Notes: generated from the letters alone by a model not told the origin. 64,000 nucleotides of DNA from Sulfurospirillum sp001602955 (GCA_001602955.1 LVAC01000011.1:248001-312000), one strand, 5' to 3'; counted from the first letter of the stretch, positions 8,763-17,705 are shown. Program-made: numbers and translations.

Positions 8763-9385
8763 CGCGACGTGAACGCTAATTTAAAGGCGAGTGCGGCAAA
8801 AATCGTTCCGGCAACACGATTGAGTATTTTCTCCCCGTTTTTGGTCTGAGCAAACCATTGACCGACGCGACCTGCGAGTAAAGAGACGAAAAAGAAGACG
8901 ACAAAAGCACTGAGCATAAACAAAGCACCGAGCATAAAGATTTGTCCCGTGACGTTTCCCGCTTCCGGACGCGTAAATTGGGGTAAAAAGGCTAAGAAAA
9001 AAATGGAAACTTTAGGGTTGGTAATGTTCATAAAAATGCCGCGTTTGTAGAGCGAAACTAAACGTATAGGCGTTTTGTCGGTTTCCAGTTTGCTTTTGCT
9101 TGCATCTTTGAACGCCATAAACGCCAAATAAAGCAAATACGCCGCACCGATGATTTTTAAAAGCGTAAAAGCGAGTAAAGAGGTCTGAAAGATCACTGCG
9201 ACGCCCAAAGCAACCGCCGTCGTATGAAAAATCAGACCGCTGCAAAGTCCTAACGCAATGGCAATGCCGCTACGACTGCCTTGACTCATCGACTGTGTTA
9301 AAACAAATAAAATATCAGGTCCCGGCGCAAGGGCTAAAAGCGTCGAAGCCGTGATAAACATTGCGATCGTTTGAAGATCAAGCAT
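8759..9385 (-). CDS. LysE/RhtB-family amino-acid exporter
   Basis: Inner-membrane exporter of 208 residues with about six helices. The family signature is clear: LALAPGPDILFVLTQSMSQGSRSGIAIALGL near the N-terminus, GAAYLLYLAFMAF and NITNPKVSIFFLAFLPQF in the middle. Relatives export homoserine lactone, threonine, lysine or arginine; substrate unknown. GGAAAAG precedes the ATG. Its stop overlaps the start of a 30-residue membrane protein, suggesting a coupled pair. A TTACATGTAA palindrome lies just upstream. Confidence 0.92.
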   Translation of the reverse strand: MLDLQTIAMFITASTLLALAPGPDILFVLTQSMSQGSRSGIAIALGLCSGLIFHTTAVALGVAVIFQTSLLAFTLLKIIGAAYLLYLAFMAFKDASKSKLETDKTPIRLVSLYKRGIFMNITNPKVSIFFLAFLPQFTRPEAGNVTGQIFMLGALFMLSAFVVFFFVSLLAGRVGQWFAQTKNGEKILNRVAGTIFAALAFKLAFTSR

Positions 9386-9396
9386 GAGCTTTTCCT

Positions 9397-9406
9397 TTAC
9401 ATGTAA
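9397..9406. repeat. TTACATGTAA palindrome, intergenic copy
   Basis: Perfect copy in the 40-bp gap between the EF-hand-like gene and the start of the LysE-family gene. Confidence 0.85.
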
Positions 9407-9425
9407 GATACGAAATTGTACCGAC

Positions 9426-10418
9426 TCACGCCTTAGATAAACCGCCTAATTGCGCAATTTGCATCGAAATTTTGAGCATCTGCACCATAATGTCGCTTTT
9501 TTCGACCGGATCATGAGCTTTGGCAAGTTTTTTTTCAAGCATTTTGAGTCGATTTTTTAAAGCGGAAAGAAGACCTTTATTGAGATCGGAAGAGGAAGAG
9601 GACTCTTGTGCCTTTTGTAAAATCATACTTGAGCCGACGGGCGTTTTTGCTTCTTGTTCGTCGGATGCTTGCGTTTGAGTATTTTTGATCGCAAAATCTA
9701 CATGTGACATCCAACCTGCCGTACCGTTTTCAAACAAAACAACGCCGCTTTTTTGTAACAACGCATCGGTCGTTGCACCGTTTTTGTACCGAAACGGCGC
9801 ATCCGTACTTTCAAGCAACAATGCACCGACTTGCGCTTGATTTAAAGAGAGAAGATTGTCTTGTACGGCACTTTTCTGCCAAATTTTTAATTTGGAAAAG
9901 ATTGTATCGTTTTCATCGATCCAACCGTTTGAGTCTTCGTCATGCGCGGATAAGTCGGCAAAACCGTCGCCGCTTTTCGTACCAAAAAGTTCACTTCCTT
10001 CGTCAATGATGCCGTTTTCGTTTTTATCCCATGCTAAAAAGCCGTTATTGCGACCCAAAAGAGCAATTTCTTCTTGATTTCCGTCACCGTTAAGATCAAA
10101 TAAAAATGTTTTCGATAAATCGATACGGGCAAGCCCGCCTTCCAGATTGATAACCAAAGGATCGACGAGTGCACCCAACGATTGTACCGTGAAAGCTTCG
10201 TAACGATCTTTACGCGATAACGTACTGTGTAAAGCAATATCGAGAACCGCCCCCGTTTGCGTTTTGATACTTCCCGTCGCTTGAAGCATTAAGTTTTCCG
10301 ATTCGCTGTTTTGCGTCAATGTTTGCACGTGCGTATCGTCGATATGCCTTACGACCGTACTGCTTTGCAACTCTTCGTGATAACTTTGTATGTTGAGCGA
10401 CGATGATGTAACACGCAT
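9426..10418 (-). CDS. Protein with EF-hand-like calcium loops
   Basis: 330 residues, no recognised enzyme domain and no evident signal peptide. The central part holds three aspartate-rich loops of calcium-binding type: DLNGDGNQEE, DKNENGIIDEGSE and DEDSNGWIDEND, embedded in the pattern FDLNGDG..I.LLGRNNGFLAWDKN that is common in proteins of RTX-secreting bacteria. The C-terminal 80 residues are a lysine-rich helix (LLSALKNRLKMLEKKLAKA). The start context is weak. A role in calcium-dependent surface or secretion processes is only an inference, as the RTX locus is 30 kb away. Confidence 0.7.
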   Translation of the reverse strand: MRVTSSSLNIQSYHEELQSSTVVRHIDDTHVQTLTQNSESENLMLQATGSIKTQTGAVLDIALHSTLSRKDRYEAFTVQSLGALVDPLVINLEGGLARIDLSKTFLFDLNGDGNQEEIALLGRNNGFLAWDKNENGIIDEGSELFGTKSGDGFADLSAHDEDSNGWIDENDTIFSKLKIWQKSAVQDNLLSLNQAQVGALLLESTDAPFRYKNGATTDALLQKSGVVLFENGTAGWMSHVDFAIKNTQTQASDEQEAKTPVGSSMILQKAQESSSSSDLNKGLLSALKNRLKMLEKKLAKAHDPVEKSDIMVQMLKISMQIAQLGGLSKA

Positions 10419-10468
10419 AGCTTTTTGCCCCCAAATAGCTTTTAAGAACTAAATCGACCGAATCGAGG

Positions 10469-10474
10469 TATAAT
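10469..10474 (+). promoter_or_regulatory. Putative -10 box (TATAAT) for the hemolysin III gene
   Basis: TATAAT 26 bases before the ATG at 10501, followed by an AAGGAG ribosome site; no good -35. Confidence 0.45.
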
Positions 10475-10500
10475 TAAAGCATACAGATAAGGAGTTTACG

Positions 10501-11142
10501 ATGCAACCGACACGAAGCTACTCTCAAAAAGAAGAGATATGGCACAGTATTAGCCACGGAGTAGGACTTTTGTTAAGCGTCAGCGCATTAACGCTTTTAT
10601 GCGTTTTTGCCGCCCAAAGCGGTGAAGGTGCCAAAATTGCCAGTGCGATCGTCTTCGGTATCGCGTTAATCGTCATGTACGGTGCTTCGACGCTCTATCA
10701 TGCCGTGCCTTTTCCCACGCTCAAAGCTATCTTACGACAATTCGATCATTGCGCTATTTACGTTTTGATTGCCGGAACGTATACGCCCGTATGTCTTTTG
10801 GGCATTCAAGGCTCGTGGGGATGGACGCTTTTTGGCATTTCGTGGGGCATTGCGTTTTTCGGTACGGCACTGAAAATTCTCTTTCCGGGCCGTTTTCATC
10901 TTTTGGCGATTATCCTTTACGCACTGATGGGATGGATGGTCGTCGTCGCGATCAAACCGCTCATGGCGAATCTTTCGACGCTTCCTTTGGTTTTGCTGTT
11001 GATCGGAGGAATTATTTATACGCTCGGCATCGGTTTTTACATACAAAAGCAACGCTTCTTTAGCCACGCCATTTGGCATTTTTTTGTCTTAGGCGGATCG
11101 ATTTTTCATTTTTTCGCCGTCTTGTCGCTCATTCGAGAATAA
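10501..11142 (+). CDS. Hemolysin III family (YqfA/PAQR) membrane protein
   Basis: 213-residue, seven-helix membrane protein of the hemolysin III / AdipoR-related family. The conserved metal-ligand region is present: ASTLYHAV (helix 2-3), RQFDHCAIYVLIAGTYTPV and the C-terminal SHAIWHFFVLGGSIFHFFAV, with the two histidines that in this family bind zinc. In bacteria the role is usually membrane lipid homeostasis rather than haemolysis. AAGGAG lies eight bases before the ATG. A terminator-like hairpin overlaps its stop codon. Confidence 0.92.
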   Translation: MQPTRSYSQKEEIWHSISHGVGLLLSVSALTLLCVFAAQSGEGAKIASAIVFGIALIVMYGASTLYHAVPFPTLKAILRQFDHCAIYVLIAGTYTPVCLLGIQGSWGWTLFGISWGIAFFGTALKILFPGRFHLLAIILYALMGWMVVVAIKPLMANLSTLPLVLLLIGGIIYTLGIGFYIQKQRFFSHAIWHFFVLGGSIFHFFAVLSLIRE

Positions 11143-11161
11143 CCCTTAAAGAAGGGCTATT
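11138..11161. terminator. Bidirectional terminator hairpin
   Basis: CCCTT/AAGGG stem with an AAAG loop, flanked by AATA and ATT, sits between the convergent hemolysin III and acyltransferase genes and overlaps the first stop codon. Short stem, so efficiency is uncertain. Confidence 0.55.
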
Positions 11162-12148
11162 CTAAAGCAACTTATCAAATCCTATCCACTTTTTCAGCGT
11201 CTCGATTCCTACCGAAAGGATTAAACAAATTCCCAAAAGCACCGCAAAAATAATGACGGGATAGTGAAAAGCATAAATGAAATCGGGAAAATAGTAGTAA
11301 TAGATAAACGTGTGAAATAAAAAGATATTGAACGAATGCACGCCGATAAATTCGAACGCTTTTTTAGTCCAAGCAGAGACGGCTATCCATTCCGTCGTCC
11401 ACAAGATCAGTAAAATCGCAAAAAACGTATCGGCTCTGACACTATCGAAAAGATAGCCGTTTTGGCGATACCACGCGACAAATACCGTTAAAACGGCTAA
11501 TAAAACGAAACGTTTTTTCCCCAATCGATCCAACCGTGCGATTATCTTCAAAAACCCGTCGGTTTGAGAAAGGTAAACGCCCGTCGCAAACGGAAAAATC
11601 CAATCGTTTACCAACGGAATTGGCACAAAGAGCAAAAGAGCGCATAGGGCTAAAAACCATAGATGAAATTTTTGCGTCAAAAAATAGACGAGAGGAAAGA
11701 GAGCGTATAAAACGATAATAAGGCTCATAAACCACCACGTCGCGTTGTACCCGTAACCGACCCACGTAAACATATGAAGCCCGAGCATTTGCAGCAACAA
11801 ACCTTGCATGTAAGCATGTCCGTAAACGCCCTCTAAGGTTCTGCCCATAAACCAAACACCGATCGGAACGAATAAAAGCGCGATCAACCAATAGTTCATA
11901 TAGAGCTTCAACACCCTACGCTTGTAAAACGACGCGAGTTCTAGCCCCTTTTTCTTGACCGACTCTGCCAGCCCGAAACCGCTTAAAACCACGTAAATAC
12001 CGACGCACACTTTGGCCAATAAGGCGGTTTGATAAACAACCCATCCCTCTTCGGGATGTTCATAAAAAAGATGATGCCACAAAATCAGCATCAACGCCAT
12101 ACCTTTACTCGCATTGGTAATCGAAACGTCAAATTTGCCCAAGACCAT
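11162..12148 (-). CDS. Acyltransferase family 3 (OafA/NodX-like) membrane protein
   Basis: 328 residues with about ten hydrophobic helices. The start MVLGKFDVSITNASKGMALMLILWHHL has the family pattern (K/R near a helix, catalytic His in WHH), and AAKVCVGIYVVLSGFGLAES follows. Such proteins transfer O-acetyl or other acyl groups onto cell-surface glycans or lipids. An AAGGAG ribosome site precedes the ATG and the gene begins nine bases after thiE, so the two are probably co-transcribed, though there is no functional link I can name. Confidence 0.87.
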   Translation of the reverse strand: MVLGKFDVSITNASKGMALMLILWHHLFYEHPEEGWVVYQTALLAKVCVGIYVVLSGFGLAESVKKKGLELASFYKRRVLKLYMNYWLIALLFVPIGVWFMGRTLEGVYGHAYMQGLLLQMLGLHMFTWVGYGYNATWWFMSLIIVLYALFPLVYFLTQKFHLWFLALCALLLFVPIPLVNDWIFPFATGVYLSQTDGFLKIIARLDRLGKKRFVLLAVLTVFVAWYRQNGYLFDSVRADTFFAILLILWTTEWIAVSAWTKKAFEFIGVHSFNIFLFHTFIYYYYFPDFIYAFHYPVIIFAVLLGICLILSVGIETLKKWIGFDKLL

Positions 12149-12157
12149 TCTTTCTCC

Positions 12158-12778
12158 TTACGGTAATAAACGTGCGATATTTTCCTCTATCGTATCGTTT
12201 TTGTACACGGCACTGATCACCGAATACATCGCGATGTCGTAGGAACGTAAAAGGGGGATCGTGTCGGGAGTGATACCGCCGATAGCGCAAATCGGTACGT
12301 TAATGACCTTTTTGGCTTCACCGAGCACGGTATGCGGAACAACGATAGAGTTTGGCTTTGTCGGAGAGGGAAAAAACGAACCGAAAGCGACGTAATCTGC
12401 CCCCAGCGAAGCGTAATGAAGTGCTCGTGCAATATCGCCGTAACACGATACGCCGATAATTTTATCGTTTCCCAAAAGGGCCCTTGCTTCTTCATAACTC
12501 ACGTCGTCTTGCCCGACATGTAAGCCGTCCGCGTTGATGCGATGCGCCAATTCCAAACGATCGTCTATGATGAAAACCGCTTCGTAAAGATCGCACAGAG
12601 CTTGAAGGCGACGGCATGTTTTTTCCGCCGCTTCATCGCTTGCGTATTTGTCGCGGTATTGGATCACTTTGACGCCGCATTTTAACACGCGCTCCATTTG
12701 CTCTAAAATCGTCTCTTCGGGAGTCAACGTAGCGTCCGTTAAGACGTAAAGTCCGTTTAAAAGGGATTTATCGATCAT
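12158..12778 (-). CDS. thiE: Thiamine-phosphate synthase
   Basis: ThiE, 206 residues, a TIM-barrel enzyme that joins hydroxymethylpyrimidine diphosphate and thiazole phosphate to make thiamine phosphate. Seen: GVKVIQYRDK with the pyrophosphate-site region, IIDDRLELAHRINADGLHVGQDD, GVSCYGDIARALHYASLGADYVAFGSFFPSPTK and the C-terminal ICAIGGITP. Length is normal for the family. No TPP riboswitch could be recognised upstream (12779-12871), and no other thi genes are nearby. Confidence 0.95.
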   Translation of the reverse strand: MIDKSLLNGLYVLTDATLTPEETILEQMERVLKCGVKVIQYRDKYASDEAAEKTCRRLQALCDLYEAVFIIDDRLELAHRINADGLHVGQDDVSYEEARALLGNDKIIGVSCYGDIARALHYASLGADYVAFGSFFPSPTKPNSIVVPHTVLGEAKKVINVPICAIGGITPDTIPLLRSYDIAMYSVISAVYKNDTIEENIARLLP

Positions 12779-12826
12779 GCAAACCTCTTGCGTTTTTAAA
12801 AGAGATTGTACAGATAAAACCTTAAA

Positions 12827-12857
12827 TTGCCCAAGCTTTGCGACGCGGCTCGGGCAA
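12827..12857 (-). terminator. Terminator-like hairpin after the G7-tract chemoreceptor gene
   Basis: Inverted repeat with arms TTGCCCGAGC and GCTTGGGCAA on the minus strand (one mismatch) followed by TTTAAGGTTTT. It lies 14 bases beyond the chemoreceptor stop and before thiE, so it should end the chemoreceptor transcript. Confidence 0.65.
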
Positions 12858-12871
12858 AAGCGTTCAAAACG

Positions 12872-14753
12872 TTACGAGCGAAACTTGCTAAGCTCGTTAT
12901 TGAGATTTTCGGTCATCGCATGCAAATGATCGCTTGCTTGCGAAACATTGTCGATGCTGGCGACGTTTTCTTTTGAAATCGCGTTAATCTTTTCGATTTC
13001 GACGACGATGTTTTTGATCTTGTCGGACGTACCGATAAAATCATTCACCGTATCGCGGCTTTGCGCGATCGTCGAATGAATAATTTCCGAGACGTTATTC
13101 ATCCCCTTTTGCAGATTTTCCGTCACGACGGCGAGGGCTTGCACTTCATGCACGTTTTGCGCAATGTCGGTGTTGGCGTCCATAATGGATTGCACCACGA
13201 CGTTGATCGTCGCATCGATCTCGACCAAGCTTTTTTGCGTGCGTTCGGCGAGTTTTCGCACCTCATCGGCAACGACCGCAAAACCACGACCGTGTTCTCC
13301 CGCACGCGCGGCTTCGATAGCCGCGTTGAGGGCTAAAAGATTGGTCTGATCGGCAATGTCGCGGATAATATTGAGCACCTCTTTGACCTCGTTGGCGTTA
13401 TGGCTGACCGTGTTAAGTCTTTCGGCAAGGTTTTGTTCCTTGCTTGCCGTCGTTCGCATCGTATCTTCGAGCTGTTCGACTTGCTCTTTGACTTCGACGA
13501 TATTGTGTTGCGTACGACTCAATGCCTCTTGCGAATCTTGCGCTTTGGCGACGGAGTTAACAAGGCTTTTGACCAGAGCAATGCCCTCTTCTTTCGTGTT
13601 TTCCGTTATTTTGGATTCGGTCTCGACATTGCGGACGACTTCCAACGCCGTACGTGAAAGCTCTTCCGAAATCGAAGCGTTTTCATTGCTGATTGCTTTG
13701 GACTTTTTGACGATGTCGTGCAACTTTTCGATAAAAGCGTTAATATTACGCGATACGACCGCAAATTCGTCGTTGGAGCTGACATGTAAGCGATGGCGTA
13801 AGTCGCCTTGAGATGTTGAAAGCTCTTCCACGACCGCATTGAGTCGATCGACGGGGCGAAGCAAAATACGAATCAGCACGATCATCGTTGCGACGCTCAA
13901 CGCCAACATCACAAACCCGAGCAATGCCAACTCTTTGATTTGCGTATCTAAAAAAGCGTAAGCGACCTGTTTATCGAAACTAATCGCGGGTAGCCATCCC
14001 GTCTCTTTAGACGTTTTGAACGCAAAGATTTTTGGGGAACCTTTATCGTCGTATTCGACCAATCCTTCGCTTTTGGCACGAATCGCCTCGGCGATAGACG
14101 GTGCCGTATTTTTCAGTTCTTTTCCGAGCATAGTGGAATTTGGGTGCGCGATAAAAATACCTTTGGTATCCGTTAGCATCCCAAACCCGCCGTTGAAATT
14201 AATGTTGGCGATCGCTTGGGTGAGCGCATCGAGCGAAATATCTAAAATAACCGCTCCGACGAAGGTCTTATCTTTAAAAATCGGTGCCATTACCGAAACG
14301 ACCAATTTTTGGGTCGTCGCATCGATATAGGCATCCGTTACACCCGATTTTCCCGAAGCTTTGACACTCTTGTACCATTCTCTTATTCTTGGATCATACC
14401 CTTCGGGCAATTTGGTTCCGCTTCCCGTCATCGCGCTTCCGTCTTCAAGCCCTACCGTCGTATCGAATCCCCCCCAAAGTCTTCGTCGTCTCTTGTAAGA
14501 TCGTGCGGATTTGTAAGGTATCCATGATCTCGATGTCCGTCAAATAGCGCGCCGTACTCTCCATAGTGCTTTTTTTACCTGACGCCCAACTGTCGATGAA
14601 ATCCGTCAACGATCGAGACGCCATGCTTAAACTGCTTTCAATTTGTATGACGCTGTTTTTTTTCGTATCCAAATAGCTAATCAGGCTAAACAGACTCAAA
14701 CTTAAGAACATTAAAACGGTAATACCGAGAATTATTTTGATCTTAAACGACAT
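12872..14753 (-). pseudogene. Methyl-accepting chemotaxis protein (dCache), reading frame broken at a G7 tract
   Basis: Chemoreceptor whose two frame halves join only if one G is removed from the run at 14469-14475. The restored protein would have 626 residues: cytoplasmic start MSFKIKI (ATG at 14753, preceded by GAGAGGA), a transmembrane helix, a double-Cache ligand domain (LEDGSAMTGSGTKLPEGYDPR...REWYK), a second helix, HAMP (LLRPVDRLNAVVEELS) and the signalling hairpin tip IEAARAGEHGRGFAVVADEVRKL. As written, translation stops 14 codons after frame change at RYDGRA. This may be a phase-variable gene in its off state, a decayed gene or a sequencing error. Confidence 0.85.
14469..14475 (-). 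repeat. Homopolymeric G7 tract (C7 on plus strand) at the frameshift
   Basis: Seven G on the coding strand within the double-Cache domain. Six or nine G would restore the frame and give TLGGFDTTVGLEDGS, the sequence expected at this point of a dCache domain. Confidence 0.85.
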
Positions 14754-14879
14754 ATAATTTCCTCTCTTGTGATCTCGTTGCGTGACATTATAGGCTAAAA
14801 TAGTCCTCATATTTTACCCTCAATTGCTCACTTTTTGCCCATAATAGGCGTAACCGTTTTGCAACCGATAACGTTTATA

Positions 14880-16115
14880 CTAAGATGAAAGAGGAAGAGT
14901 ACGTCCTTGGAAAGGTTTAAATCCTAGCGTTTCGCAAGGTATGGAGAGTGCGGGTATATCGTCTAAAAGCGTTATAAAGTGAAAGCCCATCGTTTTACAT
15001 GTAAGCAGAACATGCTCCAACAACAACGCTTCAATGCCTTGATGCAAAAACGTCTCCTCAACCACCAATGCCTCTAAAACAGCGCTTTTTTGAGCCGTTG
15101 CGAGTGAGGTATGATGCGTTACGTGAAGCATTCCGACCACATCGTCTTCGTGCGTTGCGACATAAAGCGCTCCCAAACGCTCCTCGTGTATCCATGCGCT
15201 CAAAAGCTCCAAAGAAGCGTGTGGAAGCAGTCGAACCAAAGCGTCGATGTCTTCTTCCTTTGCACGCCTTACCTCAGAAGATAAAGGCTGATGCGCCGAC
15301 TCATACGCAATGAGTATCTTTTTACGCTCGATGCCCCAGCGATACCCACTCATCGCACCGCTTTTGGCGATCACACGATGACACGGAATGAGATAACCAA
15401 TGTGGTTTTTCCCGATCGCGCTCGCAACCGCTCGTACGGCATTGGGCTTGTCGATGTAATTGGCGATGTCTTGGTAGGTCGCGATCACGCCGTTTGGGAG
15501 ATTTAACAGCGCTTTCCAGACATTGACTTGGAGGTTTGTTCCTTTGACCAAAAGGTTGTATTTTTTATTTTTTAGAAAGATATTTTCCAAATAACGCGCA
15601 GCTTTGCCATCGTCATGCACTAAGTTTGCATTTTCCCACAACTCTTGAAAACGCTTGAAAATCGCCTCTTGATTCTGGTCGATAAAGCCTAAAAAACAGA
15701 TGCCTTTATCGGTGTAAGCGATCAACGCTTGCCCAAAAGGGGTGAGTCCAAAACCGTACGTGATGGTGACGTCTTTTCCCTTTTCGCGCCACTCCTTGGG
15801 CGTCACGCCGATCAAGTTCACAAACAGTTCATGCAACCGACTCACACTGGAAAGTCCGATGTCAAGGCTACTGTCCAAAATGGACTTGGACTCTTTGATG
15901 TGCTCTTTGGCGTAATTGAGCGTCACCGAGTGCAAAAACTGCTTGGGTGTTACGCCCACATACTCTTTGAAAACTCTGATAAAATGGTACTTGCTCATAC
16001 CGATACGCTCAGCGATCACGTCGATGGAGGGCTGTTCTTTGAAATGCGCATCGATATATTTGATCGCTTTTTCGATCAACTGATAATTACCATGCAATGC
16101 TTCGATCTCTTTCAT
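14880..16115 (-). CDS. AraC regulator - O6-alkylguanine-DNA methyltransferase - GNAT acetyltransferase fusion
   Basis: 411 residues in three parts. Residues about 1-115 are an AraC-type DNA-binding domain (IAERIGMSKYHFIRVFKEYVG). About 120-285 is an Ada/Ogt-type methyltransferase with acceptor C245 in the PCHR motif, plus ATYQDIA and GYRWG. About 295-411 resembles a GNAT acetyltransferase (VRRAKEEDIDALVRLLPH...). The zinc-binding N-terminal phosphotriester domain of Ada is missing, as in the short Ada-like proteins of other bacteria. Expected role: repair of O6-methylguanine and control of alkylation-response genes; the acetyltransferase part is of unknown purpose. Downstream of glyA on the same strand, separated by element B. 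Contains an in-frame TTACATGTAA at 14995. Confidence 0.85.
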   Translation of the reverse strand: MKEIEALHGNYQLIEKAIKYIDAHFKEQPSIDVIAERIGMSKYHFIRVFKEYVGVTPKQFLHSVTLNYAKEHIKESKSILDSSLDIGLSSVSRLHELFVNLIGVTPKEWREKGKDVTITYGFGLTPFGQALIAYTDKGICFLGFIDQNQEAIFKRFQELWENANLVHDDGKAARYLENIFLKNKKYNLLVKGTNLQVNVWKALLNLPNGVIATYQDIANYIDKPNAVRAVASAIGKNHIGYLIPCHRVIAKSGAMSGYRWGIERKKILIAYESAHQPLSSEVRRAKEEDIDALVRLLPHASLELLSAWIHEERLGALYVATHEDDVVGMLHVTHHTSLATAQKSAVLEALVVEETFLHQGIEALLLEHVLLTCKTMGFHFITLLDDIPALSIPCETLGFKPFQGRTLPLSS

Positions 16116-16142
16116 GACACCCTCCTCTATTATTTTTCTATT

Positions 16143-16207
16143 CCCGACACGCCTTTAAAGCAAAGCTCTAAAGGCTACGTTAACACGATACGTTTTGCAA
16201 AAAGTCT
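16143..16207 (-). repeat. Dispersed stem-loop element, short copy B
   Basis: Shortened copy (about 65 bp). On the minus strand it reads AGACTTTTTGCAAAACG, a spacer, GTGTTAACGTAG, a 23-nt stem-loop at 16152-16174 with ten pairs and a TTT loop, then CGTGTC. The middle hairpins of copies A and D are deleted. It begins two bases after the glyA stop codon and ends about 27 bases before the start of the AraC-Ogt-GNAT gene. Confidence 0.8.
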
Positions 16208-16209
16208 AT

Positions 16210-17472
16210 TTAATACGTTGCACTTTCGTACACTTTAAAGTTTGCCAAAAGTGCCATCAGCTCTTTTTTGATCTTTACATGTAACGTTTTAGTATCGATA
16301 TGATCCAACACGTCACACATTTTATGGGCGATAAACGTGAACTCTTCTTCTTGCATACCTAGCGTCGTGAGTGCCGCCGAACCGACACGGATTCCCGATG
16401 TCAGCGCCGCACTTCGCGTGTCGTTTGGAACGCTGTTTTTATTGACCGTGATACCAGCGTTCTCTAATGCCTTACTCGCTTCATCACCCGAATACTCTTT
16501 GTTCAGTAATGATACCAAAATCAAGTGGTTATCCGTTCCTCCGCTGACCAAATCAAAGCCTCTTTGCAAAAAAACATCGCTTAGAACGCGTGCATTTTGC
16601 TTCATCTGCTTCGCATACGCTTTCCACGACGGATCAAGCACTTCACCAAATGCGACCGCTTTTGCGGCGATGACATGTAAAAGCGGTCCACCTTGCAAGG
16701 CAGGAAAAACAGCAGAGTTGATCTTTTTCGCCAACGCTTCATCGTTGGTCATAATCACACCGCCTCTTGGACCACGCAATGTTTTGTGTGTCGTGGAAGT
16801 GACCACATGCGCGTAAGGAAACGGACTCATATGCTCGCCTGCTGCCACCAAACCCGCAATATGCGCGATGTCGGCAAACAAAATCGCATCTACCGCGTCC
16901 GCGATCTCTCGAAACTTGGCAAAATCAAGCTCTCTCGCATACGCCGAAGCACCGCAAACGATCATTTTTGGCTTAACGATTTTGGCAATTTCCATGACTT
17001 TATCGTAGTCGATCACACCCTGTGCATTCACGCCGTACGAAAACGACTGGTAATTTTTACCCGAAAAACTCACTTTCGCACCGTGCGTTAAGTGACCGCC
17101 TTGTTGCAAGTCCATACCGAGTAGTTTATCGCCTGCTTGAAGTAACGCCGCATACACCGCGCCATTGGCTTGGCTACCCGAATGAGGTTGGACGTTGGCA
17201 TAGGCACATCCAAAGATCTCGCAGAGTCTATCAATGGCAAGCTGTTCGATCTCATCGGCAAACGCGCAACCGTTGTAGTATCGTTTTTGCGGATACCCTT
17301 CCGCGTATTTGTTGGTAAAAATACTTCCCGTTGCTTCCATCACAGCAGGTGAGGTAAAATTCTCACTCGCGATCATCTCAAGATGCGTAGCTTGCCTCTC
17401 ATACTCATGCTGAAGAATCTCAAATACTTTCGCATCCGCCGTTGCTAAACGATCGTTTTTAATGTAGCTCAT
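16210..17472 (-). CDS. glyA: Serine hydroxymethyltransferase
   Basis: Cytoplasmic PLP enzyme that interconverts serine and glycine and supplies methylene-tetrahydrofolate. 420 residues, normal for the family. Seen: MIASENFTSPAVMEATGS, YPQKRYYNGC, the PLP lysine K230 in STTHKTLRGPRGG, and RVGSAALTTLGM. Start is the ATG at 17472, preceded by AAAGGAGAGAGT; the frame extends upstream to 17523 through the promoter region and is not used. A promoter with good -35/-10 lies at 17499-17527 and a long inverted repeat overlaps its -35. It contains TTACATGTAA at 16275, coding Leu-His-Val. Confidence 0.97.
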   Translation of the reverse strand: MSYIKNDRLATADAKVFEILQHEYERQATHLEMIASENFTSPAVMEATGSIFTNKYAEGYPQKRYYNGCAFADEIEQLAIDRLCEIFGCAYANVQPHSGSQANGAVYAALLQAGDKLLGMDLQQGGHLTHGAKVSFSGKNYQSFSYGVNAQGVIDYDKVMEIAKIVKPKMIVCGASAYARELDFAKFREIADAVDAILFADIAHIAGLVAAGEHMSPFPYAHVVTSTTHKTLRGPRGGVIMTNDEALAKKINSAVFPALQGGPLLHVIAAKAVAFGEVLDPSWKAYAKQMKQNARVLSDVFLQRGFDLVSGGTDNHLILVSLLNKEYSGDEASKALENAGITVNKNSVPNDTRSAALTSGIRVGSAALTTLGMQEEEFTFIAHKMCDVLDHIDTKTLHVKIKKELMALLANFKVYESATY

Positions 17473-17498
17473 ACTCTCTCCTTTGGCTTGATGGAAGA

Positions 17499-17527
17499 AG
17501 TGTAGCACCCTTAAAAAATTCATTCAA
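17499..17527 (-). promoter_or_regulatory. Predicted sigma70-type promoter of glyA
   Basis: On the minus strand TTGAAT (17522-17527) and TACACT (17499-17504) are separated by exactly 17 bases, which would start transcription about 20 bases before the glyA ATG. Confidence 0.6.
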
Positions 17528-17570
17528 TCCAAAAATTGCCCTCTTTAAACGTGAAAGCAATTTTTGGATT
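17526..17570. promoter_or_regulatory. Perfect 14-bp inverted repeat at the glyA promoter
   Basis: Arms AATCCAAAAATTGC (17526-17539) and GCAATTTTTGGATT (17557-17570) are perfect, with a 17-base spacer. One arm overlaps the predicted -35 of glyA. This could be a regulator-binding site for glyA; as RNA it could also form a hairpin, but no gene ends here. Confidence 0.55.
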
Positions 17571-17619
17571 GTCCTTGTACAAAAGGAGATATTTTTCAAC
17601 TTTTTAACGCTCATGCTCT

Positions 17620-17629
17620 TTACATGTAA
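17620..17629. repeat. TTACATGTAA palindrome, intergenic copy
   Basis: Perfect copy between the glyA promoter and the terminator of the next chemoreceptor gene. Confidence 0.85.
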
Positions 17630-17647
17630 AAAGATAATTAAAGCGGT

Positions 17648-17682
17648 AACTGACCCTTTTTCTCTAAAGAAAAGAGTCAGTT
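17648..17682 (-). terminator. Terminator-like hairpin after the TAG-interrupted chemoreceptor gene
   Basis: Long imperfect inverted repeat: AACTGAC at 17648 pairs with GTCAGTT ending at 17682, extended by a CTTTT/AAAAG stretch. It lies 24 bases beyond the chemoreceptor stop codon. Confidence 0.6.
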
Positions 17683-17705
17683 CATAAAACAGAAGAAGTG
17701 AATCA

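Noticed and set aside
10501..11142. Hemolysin III as a pore-forming toxin
   Set aside because: The family is a seven-helix PAQR-type membrane protein; the name is historical and no toxin features are seen.
12779..12871. TPP riboswitch before thiE
   Set aside because: The short gap lacks the conserved thi-box segments; its hairpin fits a terminator of the chemoreceptor gene on the same strand.
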